The notes beneath the pieces are model-generated. The model had not been told where the DNA came from, did no database searches, and saw nothing but the letters and a program-made list of their open reading frames with translations. From SZUA-584 sp964441275 (lineage in GTDB: Bacteria; Bacillota; Clostridia; Christensenellales; SZUA-584), in contig CAYTUG010000017.1 of assembly GCA_964441275.1 (NCBI GenBank), positions 1-43,184 on the forward strand: a stretch of DNA of 43,184 nucleotides, read 5' to 3'. A program made the translations under genes and the position numbers. This document shows positions 1-8,133 of the stretch, one piece after another; position 1 is the stretch's first letter, and each line of letters opens with the position of its first letter.

Positions 1-4
1 ATCG

Positions 5-199
5 TCAGTTGTATTTTATCTGACAATGGAGCTTTACACAATTTTCGATACGCTCCCAGGTTTTGGTAATGAGATAGCGTTTACCTGTTTCCTCTGATTC
101 AAATTCTAATAAAACTTCAAAAGTAGTTTCATTACCTTCATCATCAATTACACTGAAAAATTCACTTTCTTCCCCTCTTGAAATCATGTCATTCTTCAT
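5..199 (-). pseudogene. DUF1292 (YrzB-like) protein, C-terminus replaced
   Basis: The 64-residue product contains an acidic N-terminal stretch typical of DUF1292/YrzB proteins (FSVIDDEGNETTFEVLLEF, then ESEETGKRYLI). DUF1292 proteins are small cytosolic proteins of unknown function found throughout the Firmicutes. The family normally continues with a short acidic tail after the tyrosine-containing strand. Here the sequence changes after residue 44 to a basic tail (TKTWERIENCVK...), so the 3' end has probably been replaced at a junction near position 68. It is the last gene of a minus-strand string that includes a RES remnant. Family match is moderate; disruption is inferred from the tail. Confidence 0.55.
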
Positions 200-238
200 T
201 AGAGCATCTTCAATGGGTTCATTCGCAGACTCATTAAT

Positions 239-442
239 TTATATATCATTTCGGGGCTCAATAAAGTTGAATCCGATACTTTCTATAAATTTCGATTCGG
301 TATCTTCTAATTCGCTGTTACCCATTTTCGTCAGAATATCGATTATTCTCTTTATGTCATCCATTTCATTAGTAGGTACAGCACGTAATTCGTTTTGATT
401 ATCAAATTCCCTAATTGTTGAAACACAAATTTCTTCTATCAC
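239..442 (-). pseudogene. hypothetical protein downstream of RES remnant, probably degraded
   Basis: A GTG-initiated frame of 67 codons begins at 442, but the same frame stays open upstream to about 570 without any ATG, GTG or TTG. An ATG at 558, three bases after the RES stop codon, runs in another frame and stops after 11 codons, so a single frameshift would restore a protein of about 105 residues. The translated sequence is acidic and largely helical in character; I do not recognise a family. It sits directly after the RES-domain remnant and may have been its operon partner. Confidence 0.35.
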
Positions 443-561
443 CGAAGTAATTTTTGTAGCGTTTCGTATTTCTTCATAGATATCATCTTGAGGGAAATGA
501 TAAGCAATATATGTATTATTATATTTAGCAATGGTAAATCCAGCTATTACTGTAGCGCATC

Positions 562-1065
562 TTACAGTACATCTTCAAATTCAATATCAATGTACACATC
601 ATCCGTCTTATGTGAATAAGGATATTTTTTATCTAATTTTATTGTCCGGTCGTTAAGTTGATGTAAAGAAGAATTAATTGGTCGACATTTGTCATAGTTG
701 AATATTGTTAAGTTAATTCCGTTTTTGTCTGATGAGCTTTTAAACTTTATGCCATCGAATCCAATTTTCTTGATATATTCGGATATATATTGAGTAATTA
801 AATAATTCGAGCCTTTGTTTTTTATTGGTTGTGAAAAGGCATGTGCAATAAGGCTATCTAAATATTCTTTATCATTTGATGATTGCATGTCTATTCCAGA
901 TAGATCTATGATTCTCAAATCATCTGTATTTTGAATCTCTGCAACACTTATATAATCATTTAAATAAGGACGCACTTCAGCGCACGCAGTGTAAATAGTC
1001 TCTACCAAATAAAGATAAGCAATAGAATAGGGATTTGCCCTGCAATCTACAATAACGACAACTTT
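562..1065 (-). pseudogene. RES-domain protein (NAD+ phosphorylase-type toxin), N-terminus missing
   Basis: RES-domain proteins degrade NAD+ and usually act as the toxin of Xre/RES toxin-antitoxin pairs. The open frame shows two characteristic RES blocks: RANPYSIAYLYLVETIYTACAE followed by VRPYL near the start, and the later block TQYISEYIKKIGFDGIKFKS with a downstream FNYDKCRP. The first block usually lies 40-50 residues into the domain, but here two in-frame stop codons (TGA TAA) lie just upstream at about 1066-1071, so the first part, including an expected catalytic arginine, is absent. No Xre-type antitoxin is seen. The break lies only a few bases from the murA promoter. I infer a truncated, inactive toxin remnant. 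Confidence 0.6.
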
Positions 1066-1076
1066 TTATCATAATG

Positions 1077-1105
1077 TTGATACTATTGCGATTAGCTGTT
1101 ATACT
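1077..1105 (+). promoter_or_regulatory. murA promoter
   Basis: TTGATA and TATACT are separated by 17 bases and sit 67 bases upstream of the chosen murA start. The RES remnant ends within about 12 bases of the -35 box, so the rearranged region stops just short of this promoter. Confidence 0.55.
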
Positions 1106-1171
1106 CATCTATATATTTATGCGCGATTCTAAATGGAAGGTTGTGCGCTTTTTTATGCGCAATATTATTGT

Positions 1172-2464
1172 ATGAACGAGAAAATTATCATAAGAGGCGG
1201 GAAACCGCTTATTGGGGCAATAAACGTAAGCGGGGCAAAAAATGCCGCTGTCGCCATTCTGCCGGCGGCCATACTGTGTGAAGGCAAGTGTGAGATAGAC
1301 AATCTGCCCGACATTGAAGACGTGCGGCTCTTGGCGTATTTGCTTGGCAATATGGGCGCTAAGGTATCGCTTCAAAAAACTATGATGCAAATTGACACCG
1401 CGGGCATAGGTTCTCATATTATTGACAACAAAGCGGTTAAGCTAATGCGGGCATCTTATTATTTTTTGGGCGCTTTGCTCGGTCGTTTCGGCAGAGCCGT
1501 AGTTAGCTTGCCGGGCGGCTGCGCAATAGGATTAAGGCCTATAGACCAGCATATTAAAGGCTTAGAGGCTATGGGCGCCGCCGTAAAGACGGAATACGGC
1601 AAGTTAGTGGCATGCGCTCCCGGCGGACTTACCGGCACCGATATATATCTTGATGTCGTATCCGTGGGCGCAACTATCAACATAATGCTTGCCGCTGTTA
1701 AGGCAAGCGGAAAAACAACCATTGTAAATGCGGCCAAAGAGCCGCATGTGGTGGATGTCGCTAACTTTTTAAACCGCATGGGCGCTAAGATAAAAGGGGC
1801 AGGTACCGATATTGTGCGCATTACGGGGGTAGAAAAACTTGGCGGCTGTTGTTATTCGATAATACCCGATCAGATAGAAACAGGCACGCTTATGATTGCG
1901 GCGGCAGCAACGCGGGGCGATTTGACTATTCAAAAGGTTATACCTACGCATATGGAAGCGCTTTCGGCCAAACTGATGGAGATGGGCGTAACGGTTGAGG
2001 AAAAGGACGACTCTTTACGCGTTACATGCTTAAGATGCCCGAAACACGTAAACATAAAGACGATGCCTTATCCCGGATTCCCGACTGACCTGCAGCAGCC
2101 GGCAACCGTTCTTTTAAGCACCGCAAAAGGTACAAGCATAATTGTCGAAAATATATTTGAATCGCGTTTTAAACATATTAACGAAATAAGGCGGATGGGC
2201 GCTAATGTGCAAACGGACGGCAGAGTGTGCGTTGTTGAAGGGATCGAACGCCTAACGGGAGCCCCTGTACGTGCGACAGACTTAAGGGCGGGCGCTGCGC
2301 TTATCGTTGCCGGCTTGATGGCGGACGGTGAAACCGAGATAACGGGTGTGCAGTATATAGACCGCGGGTATGATCATATCGTAGATAAGCTGAAAATGGT
2401 AGGCGCCGATATCAGACGTGAAAAGTTTGAGCAAAAAGATGTTTTGCACTTTATGTTAGATTAA
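1172..2464 (+). CDS. murA: UDP-N-acetylglucosamine 1-carboxyvinyltransferase
   Basis: MurA transfers enolpyruvate from PEP to UDP-GlcNAc, the first committed step of peptidoglycan synthesis, in the cytosol. The 430-residue product has the family length. SGAKNA near residues 20-25 carries the conserved lysine, and PGGCAIG near 114-120 carries the catalytic cysteine that fosfomycin alkylates, followed by RPIDQH. I chose ATG 1172 (MNEKIIIRGG) because family similarity begins there; an in-frame ATG at 1133 would add 13 unrelated residues. Neither start has a good ribosome site, and an inverted TGCGC/GCGCA repeat (about 1144-1160) lies just upstream. It stands alone on the plus strand between the RES remnant and the SDR/nitroreductase pair. 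Whether it is the main or second MurA of the cell cannot be told here. Confidence 0.95.
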   Translation: MNEKIIIRGGKPLIGAINVSGAKNAAVAILPAAILCEGKCEIDNLPDIEDVRLLAYLLGNMGAKVSLQKTMMQIDTAGIGSHIIDNKAVKLMRASYYFLGALLGRFGRAVVSLPGGCAIGLRPIDQHIKGLEAMGAAVKTEYGKLVACAPGGLTGTDIYLDVVSVGATINIMLAAVKASGKTTIVNAAKEPHVVDVANFLNRMGAKIKGAGTDIVRITGVEKLGGCCYSIIPDQIETGTLMIAAAATRGDLTIQKVIPTHMEALSAKLMEMGVTVEEKDDSLRVTCLRCPKHVNIKTMPYPGFPTDLQQPATVLLSTAKGTSIIVENIFESRFKHINEIRRMGANVQTDGRVCVVEGIERLTGAPVRATDLRAGAALIVAGLMADGETEITGVQYIDRGYDHIVDKLKMVGADIRREKFEQKDVLHFMLD

Positions 2465-2534
2465 AAAGCGCCGAAGTTATACAAGATATAAAATAGTTTA
2501 TAAGCGCAAACAATCACCGAATGATAAAAAATTT

Positions 2535-3050
2535 TTAATACTCGTCATGATGCACTTTATGCTTTTTAAACGTTCTGTGCGGGTACAGCGGCTTTGCGGG
2601 ATGCCCGACAGACACCACAGAAAAAGGGATAATATAGTCCGGTATGCAAAAAATTGCGCGCACTTTGTTCATCAATGCCGTTTTTGGGTAAAGCCCAAGA
2701 TAAACGCCGCCGAGACCTTGCGCGTGAGCCGCTAAAAGTATGCACATGGTGCTGTTAGCGCAATCCTGCACAAAAAAATCTACCGTTTTTGAAGGGTAGT
2801 TACTTGTGTTTGCCATAACAACAATACCAAGCGCCGCGTCATTTAGCATTTTCCATTTTGAATAAACATCTGCTAAAGCGGCTTTCTTTCCGGCATCTCT
2901 AACCACAAGAAACTCCCACGGCTGTGAATTGACCGCTGAGGGAGCAAACATGCCCGCTTTAAGCAGGTTTTCAACCATATCGTCTGGCACAGACCGGTCC
3001 GTATATTCTCTGCAGCTTCTTCTTTCTAATATAACTTTAAGAGCGTCCAT
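2535..3050 (-). CDS. nitroreductase family protein
   Basis: This 171-residue flavin-dependent oxidoreductase of the nitroreductase fold starts MDALKVILERRSCREYT, the usual FMN-phosphate-binding opening (RRSCREY). It contains FAPSAVNSQPWEF, a hallmark of the family, and a C-terminal PFSVVSVGHP segment. ATG 3050 was preferred over an in-frame start 13 codons upstream because the family begins at this motif. The gene overlaps the end of the preceding SDR gene by 14 bases, so the two are translationally coupled. The natural electron acceptor is not predictable; members reduce nitroaromatics, quinones or enones using NAD(P)H. Confidence 0.85.
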   Translation of the reverse strand: MDALKVILERRSCREYTDRSVPDDMVENLLKAGMFAPSAVNSQPWEFLVVRDAGKKAALADVYSKWKMLNDAALGIVVMANTSNYPSKTVDFFVQDCANSTMCILLAAHAQGLGGVYLGLYPKTALMNKVRAIFCIPDYIIPFSVVSVGHPAKPLYPHRTFKKHKVHHDEY

Positions 3051-3924
3051 TTTTTTCTCCAAACTGTTTGTTAAACGTCCAGATTGCATTGCCGGGCGGG
3101 TCTTTTTTTAAATAGATTATGCGTATAGCAATTTCTTTCGCACGCAGCGGCAAAAATTTGGACAATGCATAAAGCGTTTTGTATTTAAACCCTACGGAAA
3201 TGCGCACCGGAGGGTTCTTTTTTTGAGATACTTTAAATATTGTTTTGGCACAAAGCTGCGGACCTTTTGAAGAGAGTTCAGATTGTATCATTTCGTAAAG
3301 CGCACGCTCTAAAGATTGCCTATATGCCGTATTCTTTGTTTTTTCAGTATACAAGCGCTTTGCCGTAAAATTTGTTTTTGTATCGCCCGGCTCTACAACG
3401 CACGCTCTTATTCTAAAAGGTTTAAGCTCAAGCCTAAGCGCGGCGGTAAGCATATGCAGCGCGGCTTTAACGGAACTGTACATAGCTTGGAAAGGGATGG
3501 GAAAGCAAGAAGCCAAAGAACCGATATTAACAACCATACCGCTTTTCTGCCTTCGCATTATTGGCAGCACATGAGAAAGCACGCTGACAATACCAAAAAA
3601 ACATACGTTGAATTGCGCGCGCGCTTCGTCGGCGGTTGTTTCTTCTATTGCCCCGGCTATTCCGCTGCCTGCGGCATTTACAAGAACGTCTATGCGCCCG
3701 TGCTGTTGCACTATCTTGTTTGCCGCATCCGCAATCGTATTTTCGGCTTCCAATGTTAACGGCAAAAGTGTATATGAACAATCCCCAACGTTAATAGTTT
3801 CGCCTCTTGCGTTGCGCGATGTTCCGTATACTATATATCCGCGGTTCGCAAATAATTCTGCAGTTGCGCGGCCAATGCCTGAACTTGCGCCTGTTATAAG
3901 CACAACCTTTTTATTATGTTCCAT
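3037..3924 (-). CDS. short-chain dehydrogenase/reductase
   Basis: A classical SDR of 295 residues. TGASSGIG near residues 11-18 is the NAD(P)-binding loop, NAAGSG follows strand 4, the catalytic serine lies in NIGSLAS, and YSSVK supplies the Tyr-x-x-x-Lys pair. VVEPGDTKTNF after strand 6 is typical of 17-beta-hydroxysteroid-dehydrogenase-like SDRs. Substrate is unknown. It is the first gene of a two-gene unit with the nitroreductase, suggesting a shared redox role. No ribosome-binding site is visible before ATG 3924, and the -10 box of the best promoter ends only 6 bases from it, so the mRNA may be leaderless. Confidence 0.9.
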   Translation of the reverse strand: MEHNKKVVLITGASSGIGRATAELFANRGYIVYGTSRNARGETINVGDCSYTLLPLTLEAENTIADAANKIVQQHGRIDVLVNAAGSGIAGAIEETTADEARAQFNVCFFGIVSVLSHVLPIMRRQKSGMVVNIGSLASCFPIPFQAMYSSVKAALHMLTAALRLELKPFRIRACVVEPGDTKTNFTAKRLYTEKTKNTAYRQSLERALYEMIQSELSSKGPQLCAKTIFKVSQKKNPPVRISVGFKYKTLYALSKFLPLRAKEIAIRIIYLKKDPPGNAIWTFNKQFGEKNGRS

Positions 3925-3930
3925 AACAAC

Positions 3931-3959
3931 ATTTTATACAAAAGTTTAGCTTAATTCAA
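3931..3959 (-). promoter_or_regulatory. promoter of SDR-nitroreductase unit
   Basis: TTGAAT and TAAAAT lie 17 bases apart. The -10 element ends six bases before the SDR start codon, which would put the transcription start at or next to the ATG. Confidence 0.45.
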
Positions 3960-4007
3960 GCGGTGTTTGCTGCCGCTTTCTACGTTGTCAAATGATCTGT
4001 TACACTT

Positions 4008-4463
4008 TTAGCAAAGTTCTCCCTCATAGTACTGGAGGGGCGATTTTCGCCCTAAAGCCAGCAGCGGAAAGTTGTTGTCCCATCTCTGATAGCGCTGTAA
4101 CTGTTCGTTTGCATCTTTTACCGAATAGAATGTTCTGGTTGCATAAAACCTTTCGCTGTCCATCCGATGTACGCGCTCTACCTTGCCATTATGTCTTGGT
4201 GTTGCCACGCGTATTCTTTTATGCTGTATCTTCTCCTTTTTCAAATACTGCTCAAATGCCGTAAGTGCCGAGGAATTGGATAGCGCATTTGTAAACTCAG
4301 TGCCATTATCCGTCTGCACGCACTGGATATCAAACGGGAACTTCTTTCTTGTGTAGTGCAGAAATCTTGCTGCATTTTCACTACTCAGTTCATCAAATAT
4401 CATTCGATATCCTAATCTCGTGCATTCGTCTACTGCCGTGTACTGATACAGTTGCGGCATCAC
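4008..4463 (-). pseudogene. IS481-family transposase, C-terminal half only
   Basis: This 151-residue fragment is the end of an rve-type integrase core: TAVDECTR carries the first aspartate, QTDNGTEFTN the second, and HNGKVERVHR the glutamate of the DDE triad. The helix-turn-helix N-terminal half is missing; the frame opens with a GTG only because an RHS fragment abuts it at about 4460. Downstream, TGTCAAATGATCTGTTACA beginning at 3986 resembles an IS481-type terminal inverted repeat, so the right end of the element survives. It cannot transpose by itself. It is distinct from the shorter IS481-type derivatives elsewhere in the window. Confidence 0.85.
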
Positions 4464-4545
4464 TCATTGTCAAACGGCTCACCCCATCATACGTATACTG
4501 CGTCAGCTTATCCCAGTTGTCCCGCCCGGTTTGCAGAGTTTCGCT
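4462..4545 (-). pseudogene. RHS YD-repeat fragment
   Basis: About 28 codons in a frame different from the adjoining transposase read SETLQTGRDNWDKLTQYTYD then GVSRLTMSDA. The YTYDGVSRLT core is a YD repeat of the kind that builds RHS shells. It has no start and is cut off by the IS481 remnant on one side and by the end of the RCC1-like gene on the other. It shows that a larger RHS gene once stood here or was inserted in pieces. Confidence 0.65.
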
Positions 4546-4558
4546 ATATTAATATAAT

Positions 4559-5608
4559 CTATCCAGTTAATACTGTCCCATCTTTTTTTAATATTGTTAA
4601 CAACTCTACATTAATACTGATATCAACAACATCCTTTTCATTATCCAGTACCTTTAGGGGGTCTGCTAATTCCATTTGTATTTTTTTATGAATCTCTGGC
4701 GTTATTTCTACGCTGTTATTGTCTATAGATGGCCACCAAGGAATTACTGCATATCTTATTTTAACGGTCCCATCCGGCATTAAAGCTGCAACATATGTTT
4801 CCCCGGTACATACTTTCACAGCTCCTTTAATTTCTTGATATGGCAATGAATAACCATGTCTATCAGCAAAAAGTATCTCTCCGTTACTTGTTATCCCCAC
4901 CACTCTATCAAGAGCCAAGCTTATTGATTTTACATCTCTCCAATTCTTAATTTGCTCAGAAACATCAGGATGCAGCCCTGCCCCAACAACTTCTCCGTTT
5001 TCTTTTATACCTACAATTGAAACAAGAGATGTCTCAATATACTTAATTTCATTCCATTCTTTTACCGGGATAAACGTGTCTGTTTTGTCCGAATCCGGTT
5101 TAATAACCTCGGAATGTTCCAGTTGAAGGTGTTGATTACTAATAATAGGTTCTTCATTTGAACCAATTACTACATCGTTCTCACCATCTGTGAATGACTC
5201 ACTTGTCAAAGGGTTGTCTATATTATTATCTGTATGTACTACAGTGCCGTCATTCTTTAATCCAAATACCCTATCAGCCGTGAATCTTATTATTTGTATA
5301 TCTGTCCACTTAATAGCTTGATATACCCCGTTTTTTTCGCCAGTAATAAGAACTGTTCCATCATGTTTTACCGCTCCAGCATTAATAAACCCAATCGATA
5401 TGCTTCTTATATCTTCCCAGCCATCAAAATTATAGCTTTCATTAGGTTCCCCATATATGGTTACATTGCTATTAGAGTTAATAACTGCCTGATATGTATT
5501 GTCAAAGCTCCCCTCGATAAGTAGTTTATTGATTACCGCATTATTGCAACCCAATATAAGAGCTATAAAAGATATCCATGTTATAAATATTATTATATTT
5601 CTATTCAT
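4559..5608 (-). CDS. lipoprotein with RCC1-like beta-propeller repeats
   Basis: The 349-residue product begins with a type II signal peptide (MNRNIIIFITWISFIALILGC; the cysteine at 21 is the lipidation site). The rest consists of repeated units with an alternating pattern such as AVKHDGTVLITG, GLKNDGTVVHT, GIKENGEVVGAG, GITSNGEILFA and ILKKDGTVLTG. These resemble RCC1-type propeller blades, which bacteria use in secreted binding proteins. It should be anchored to the outer face of the cytoplasmic membrane. Substrate is unknown. It lies between two RHS scraps. The last repeat ends at the stop codon, so the propeller may be shortened. A role as an accessory or immunity protein for RHS tips is possible but unproven. 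Confidence 0.65.
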   Translation of the reverse strand: MNRNIIIFITWISFIALILGCNNAVINKLLIEGSFDNTYQAVINSNSNVTIYGEPNESYNFDGWEDIRSISIGFINAGAVKHDGTVLITGEKNGVYQAIKWTDIQIIRFTADRVFGLKNDGTVVHTDNNIDNPLTSESFTDGENDVVIGSNEEPIISNQHLQLEHSEVIKPDSDKTDTFIPVKEWNEIKYIETSLVSIVGIKENGEVVGAGLHPDVSEQIKNWRDVKSISLALDRVVGITSNGEILFADRHGYSLPYQEIKGAVKVCTGETYVAALMPDGTVKIRYAVIPWWPSIDNNSVEITPEIHKKIQMELADPLKVLDNEKDVVDISINVELLTILKKDGTVLTG

Positions 5609-5639
5609 AATATGTACTCACCTTTAATGCAGAATAGCC

Positions 5640-5800
5640 TCATTCAATGGATTATCAGCTATTGTACCACCATCAATGGTTATATTTAGTCCCTGAATAT
5701 ACACCCCTATGCCATCTTGTTTTCATATGCTCTTTACGTCTGCTTTTTCATATTTCCAAGCAGATCAAATGTTTCCGCGTTCATATGTCTGCTCGCGCCG
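5640..5800 (-). pseudogene. RHS-related debris between lipoprotein genes
   Basis: This stretch has no intact gene. On the minus strand about 5755-5790 reads FDLLGNMKKQT, which resembles the Y-D-x-x-G-N unit of a YD repeat, followed by a stop. A second frame at about 5630-5725 reads YIQGLNITIDGGTIADNPLN and ends at a stop; I do not recognise it. I treat both as leftover pieces from RHS-type genes. Confidence 0.35.
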
Positions 5801-5819
5801 GGCCTGAATAACAAAACAA

Positions 5820-6323
5820 TTAACCGGCTTCTTTACATTCAAATCCTAAAGCTGAATAATAATTTATGAGTTTTTCTAAAGAAACATTATCATATTCATC
5901 TCCCACTTGTTCCGAAAAAAAGAATCCTTTTATGTCATCTGATATATTATTTATATCAAGCACTGTATAATCTAAAGTCATCTTCATAATAAAAGTTGTA
6001 TCATACAATTCTGATGAATATGTAAAACCTTTTACATTAAAATAATCCTGATTAAATGTATAATCTGTACTTTCTGAAAACCCTATTAAGTCCTCAATTG
6101 ATCCGTTTTCCAGCTTATATTCTTCAGTAACGTATATTTTCTTAACTATTTTATTACTATAATATATATTGTATGTCAGTGTGCATATTGTATCAGACTC
6201 TATCATCTTTGCTTGGTAGGTTGATTTACATACTACAAGATCGTAATCGTTTGAATCACAACCAACGAGAGCGAAAACTACAAAAATAATAAGAATCATT
6301 TGTACAATTATTTTAATATTCAT
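5820..6323 (-). CDS. lipoprotein, possibly DUF1307/YehR-like
   Basis: A 167-residue protein with a type II signal peptide (FVVFALVGC; cysteine at about 22). The remaining domain has the layout of DUF1307 lipoproteins such as YehR: early strands (CTLTYNIYYSNKIVKKIYVT), a central FSESTDYTFNQ region and a C-terminal VSLEKLINYYSALGFECK helix. Such proteins are extracellularly anchored and of unknown role. It lies directly downstream of an RHS tip remnant, a position where immunity genes are found, but the family is common outside toxin loci. The DUF1307 assignment is tentative. Confidence 0.5.
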   Translation of the reverse strand: MNIKIIVQMILIIFVVFALVGCDSNDYDLVVCKSTYQAKMIESDTICTLTYNIYYSNKIVKKIYVTEEYKLENGSIEDLIGFSESTDYTFNQDYFNVKGFTYSSELYDTTFIMKMTLDYTVLDINNISDDIKGFFFSEQVGDEYDNVSLEKLINYYSALGFECKEAG

Positions 6324-6406
6324 TTTATACCTTTTCTAATGCCTCAGTTGAAAATTCTATTTACTTCTTATGTTGTCTTATATAGTATTATATATCATCA
6401 GTAAAA

Positions 6407-6720
6407 TCAATTGAGCACTGGGTTTTTCTCCGTATACACCGATTGACCATTCTTCAATAGTTGTCCCTTTTTATGGGCAGTCAAACTTTTTTCATATCCT
6501 TCATTAACTAAGTATTCATCTACATCACTTATAGTTGACTCTTTTTTTGGTTTCTTGGTTTTCTTTGGCGTCGGCGATGCGGTTGTCTGTGCTGGCTTAG
6601 CTGCTGTTGCTTGTTTAGCCGCCGCATTTGCCGCCCGTTCATAATTGTTTGCCACAGTTTTTATCACAGTTGCTTGTTGGTCATTTAAAAATATCTGATT
6701 GTAGTACGCTTCATGGAAAA
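6407..6720 (-). pseudogene. orphan RHS C-terminal tip remnant, possibly Ntox21-like
   Basis: The open frame (86 residues from GTG 6667, with an open extension to about 6720) carries an Ala/Lys/Thr/Pro linker. The segment IKTVANNYERAANAAAKQAT parallels the linker IKTAANNCEQAVKASAAKQA of the tip at 9.6 kb. After the linker comes EYLVNEGYEKSLTAHKKGQL followed by LKNGQSVYTEKN. That block is reminiscent of the start of Ntox21-type toxin domains (glycine-tyrosine-lysine, then GQ...KNG), but the expected catalytic tail is missing. There is no RHS core upstream; the frame abuts the stop of the 247-residue lipoprotein gene. I read it as a displaced, truncated tip. Confidence 0.55.
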
Positions 6721-6729
6721 ATAAGTTTC

Positions 6730-7473
6730 TCAGCCATACAGTTTCTCTAACGCCCTACCTGCATGCTCCTGTATTTCTTTTGATGCAAAATACTTTGATG
6801 TTTGCTTTCTCCCTATTTCCGCCGGGCAGTTCGGATGATACTGCAAATAGCAGCTAAGCACTATTATTTCCCCCGGCGTTAAATCGTCTGAAAAATACAA
6901 CTCCGTAAACGCATTAAATTTCTCATCTGTCGGTTCTTCAAACCATTCATCTATACTGCTTACACCTCTTATAACGCGCCCCTGCTTTTCCATAGAATCA
7001 AAAAGCGAGATATAAACTGTCCGGTGCTGCGATGCATCGCAAAGGTAATTATAAAACTCGTCCTTGCCCATATCCTTTGATATGCCGTTTAGAGCATCTG
7101 CAACTCTGCTAAGCTTGCCTTTTGTTTTGTCCCAAATATCATCATCGTAGTTTTTGGCATCTTTGAACGCCTCAATTGAGAACAGATTTGAATACTGACT
7201 TTCAGCAATCTTACCATCGCTTAGCATTTCACGAATCAACAAAACTGCCGACCAATCATTGTATCTTTCAGCTATACTAATTAGCTCGTCATATCGTTCC
7301 CTGGTTTCTATATCTTTCTCAGATAATGTGGGCTTGGGCGTAGGAGAGGGTGTTAGTGTTTGAGCAACAGGCGTTTTAGTTGCATCTTCTTTATTTGAAT
7401 CGGGCTCGCCGGTACAGGCGGCAAACACCAGTAACATCACTAATAAAACAAATAGCCATGCAATCTTTTTCAT
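6730..7473 (-). CDS. lipoprotein of the RHS tip cluster (intact copy)
   Basis: The 247-residue product has a type II signal peptide (LLVFAACTG; cysteine at about 20), a Thr/Pro spacer (TPSPTPKPT) and a helical domain of about 190 residues that I do not recognise. GAGGG lies 8 bases before the ATG, inside the end of the upstream two-TM gene (gap 5 bases). The first 50 codons recur in two broken copies at 8078 and 8733, making this the only complete one. It follows a candidate immunity gene in an RHS tip locus. It may be a second protective protein acting outside the membrane, or a passenger. Confidence 0.7.
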   Translation of the reverse strand: MKKIAWLFVLLVMLLVFAACTGEPDSNKEDATKTPVAQTLTPSPTPKPTLSEKDIETRERYDELISIAERYNDWSAVLLIREMLSDGKIAESQYSNLFSIEAFKDAKNYDDDIWDKTKGKLSRVADALNGISKDMGKDEFYNYLCDASQHRTVYISLFDSMEKQGRVIRGVSSIDEWFEEPTDEKFNAFTELYFSDDLTPGEIIVLSCYLQYHPNCPAEIGRKQTSKYFASKEIQEHAGRALEKLYG

Positions 7474-7478
7474 TAGTT

Positions 7479-7715
7479 TTACCCTCTTTTCTGTTTATCC
7501 TTTGTGCTATCAGTTTCTTTATATTTTAAATAAAGCCAAATAAATACTATACATGATATGAAACCTATTGCTAGCATTGCTCTAAACACTATTTCATACC
7601 ATTCACCTATATTTGAGAATGGTTCAACTTTTAAGCGCTTCAATAATCCTATTAATGATATTATAAATAATAATGCCCCAATAAATCTTGATGCAATGTT
7701 TAATTTTCTCTTCAA
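7479..7715 (-). CDS. two-TM membrane protein, candidate RHS immunity protein (copy A)
   Basis: I place the start at TTG 7715 because AAGGAG stands 8 bases upstream; a longer in-frame start at 7754 has no such site. The 78-residue product has a basic N-terminus (KRKLNIASR), two membrane helices (FIGALLFIISLIGLL and AIGFISCIVFIWLYL) separated by a short loop, and a charged C-terminus. It is one of three tandem homologues. Two of the three directly follow an RHS tip end, the classical place for a cognate immunity gene. Membrane immunity proteins usually protect against membrane-acting toxins, which fits the hydrophobic tip at 9.0-9.7 kb. Immunity function is inferred from position and topology only. 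Confidence 0.6.
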   Translation of the reverse strand: MKRKLNIASRFIGALLFIISLIGLLKRLKVEPFSNIGEWYEIVFRAMLAIGFISCIVFIWLYLKYKETDSTKDKQKRG

Positions 7716-7756
7716 ATTGCTTACTCCTTTCTGCTTTGATAAATTCATATCCAATA

Positions 7757-8078
7757 TTAACCATAATATGGGGGAAACACAATTTCCCCTCTGTCCTCTA
7801 TTACAAAAGCCGAGCCTTTACTTAAATCATTATAGTTTTGCAATCCATTTGCTACTCGGGTATATCTATCCGCTTCTATAGCGATACTAATCAGCTCGTC
7901 ATATCGTTCCCTGGTTTCTATATCTTCCTCAGATAATGTAGATTTTGGCATAGGATAGGGTGTTAGTGTTTGAGCAGCAGGCGTTTGCATCTTCTTTATT
8001 TGAATCGGGCTCGCCGACACAGGCGGCAAACACCAGTAGCATCACTAATAAAACAAACAGACATGCAATTTTTTTCAT
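7757..8078 (-). pseudogene. chimera: lipoprotein start fused to RHS tip end
   Basis: The ATG at 8078, with AAGG upstream, starts the same signal peptide as the intact lipoprotein (MKKIACLFVLLVMLLVFAAC). A 5-base deletion near 7988, relative to the intact copy, shifts the frame; after it the lipoprotein resumes (TLSEEDIETRERYDELISIA) and then changes to IEADRYTRVANGLQNYNDLS and EDRGEIVFPPYYG. That tail is the C-terminus of the RHS tip encoded at 9017-9150. The junction lies at about 7885 in the sequence GCTATAGAAGC. The gene therefore records an unequal crossover between a lipoprotein start and a toxin end. Confidence 0.75.
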
Positions 8079-8133
8079 TAGTTTTATCCTTACTTGTTCA
8101 TACCTATAAGAAAAATAGATCACAGCTCATTTA

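Noticed and set aside
3316..3759. Plus-strand open frame within the SDR gene
   Set aside because: Shadow of a clear SDR coding sequence.
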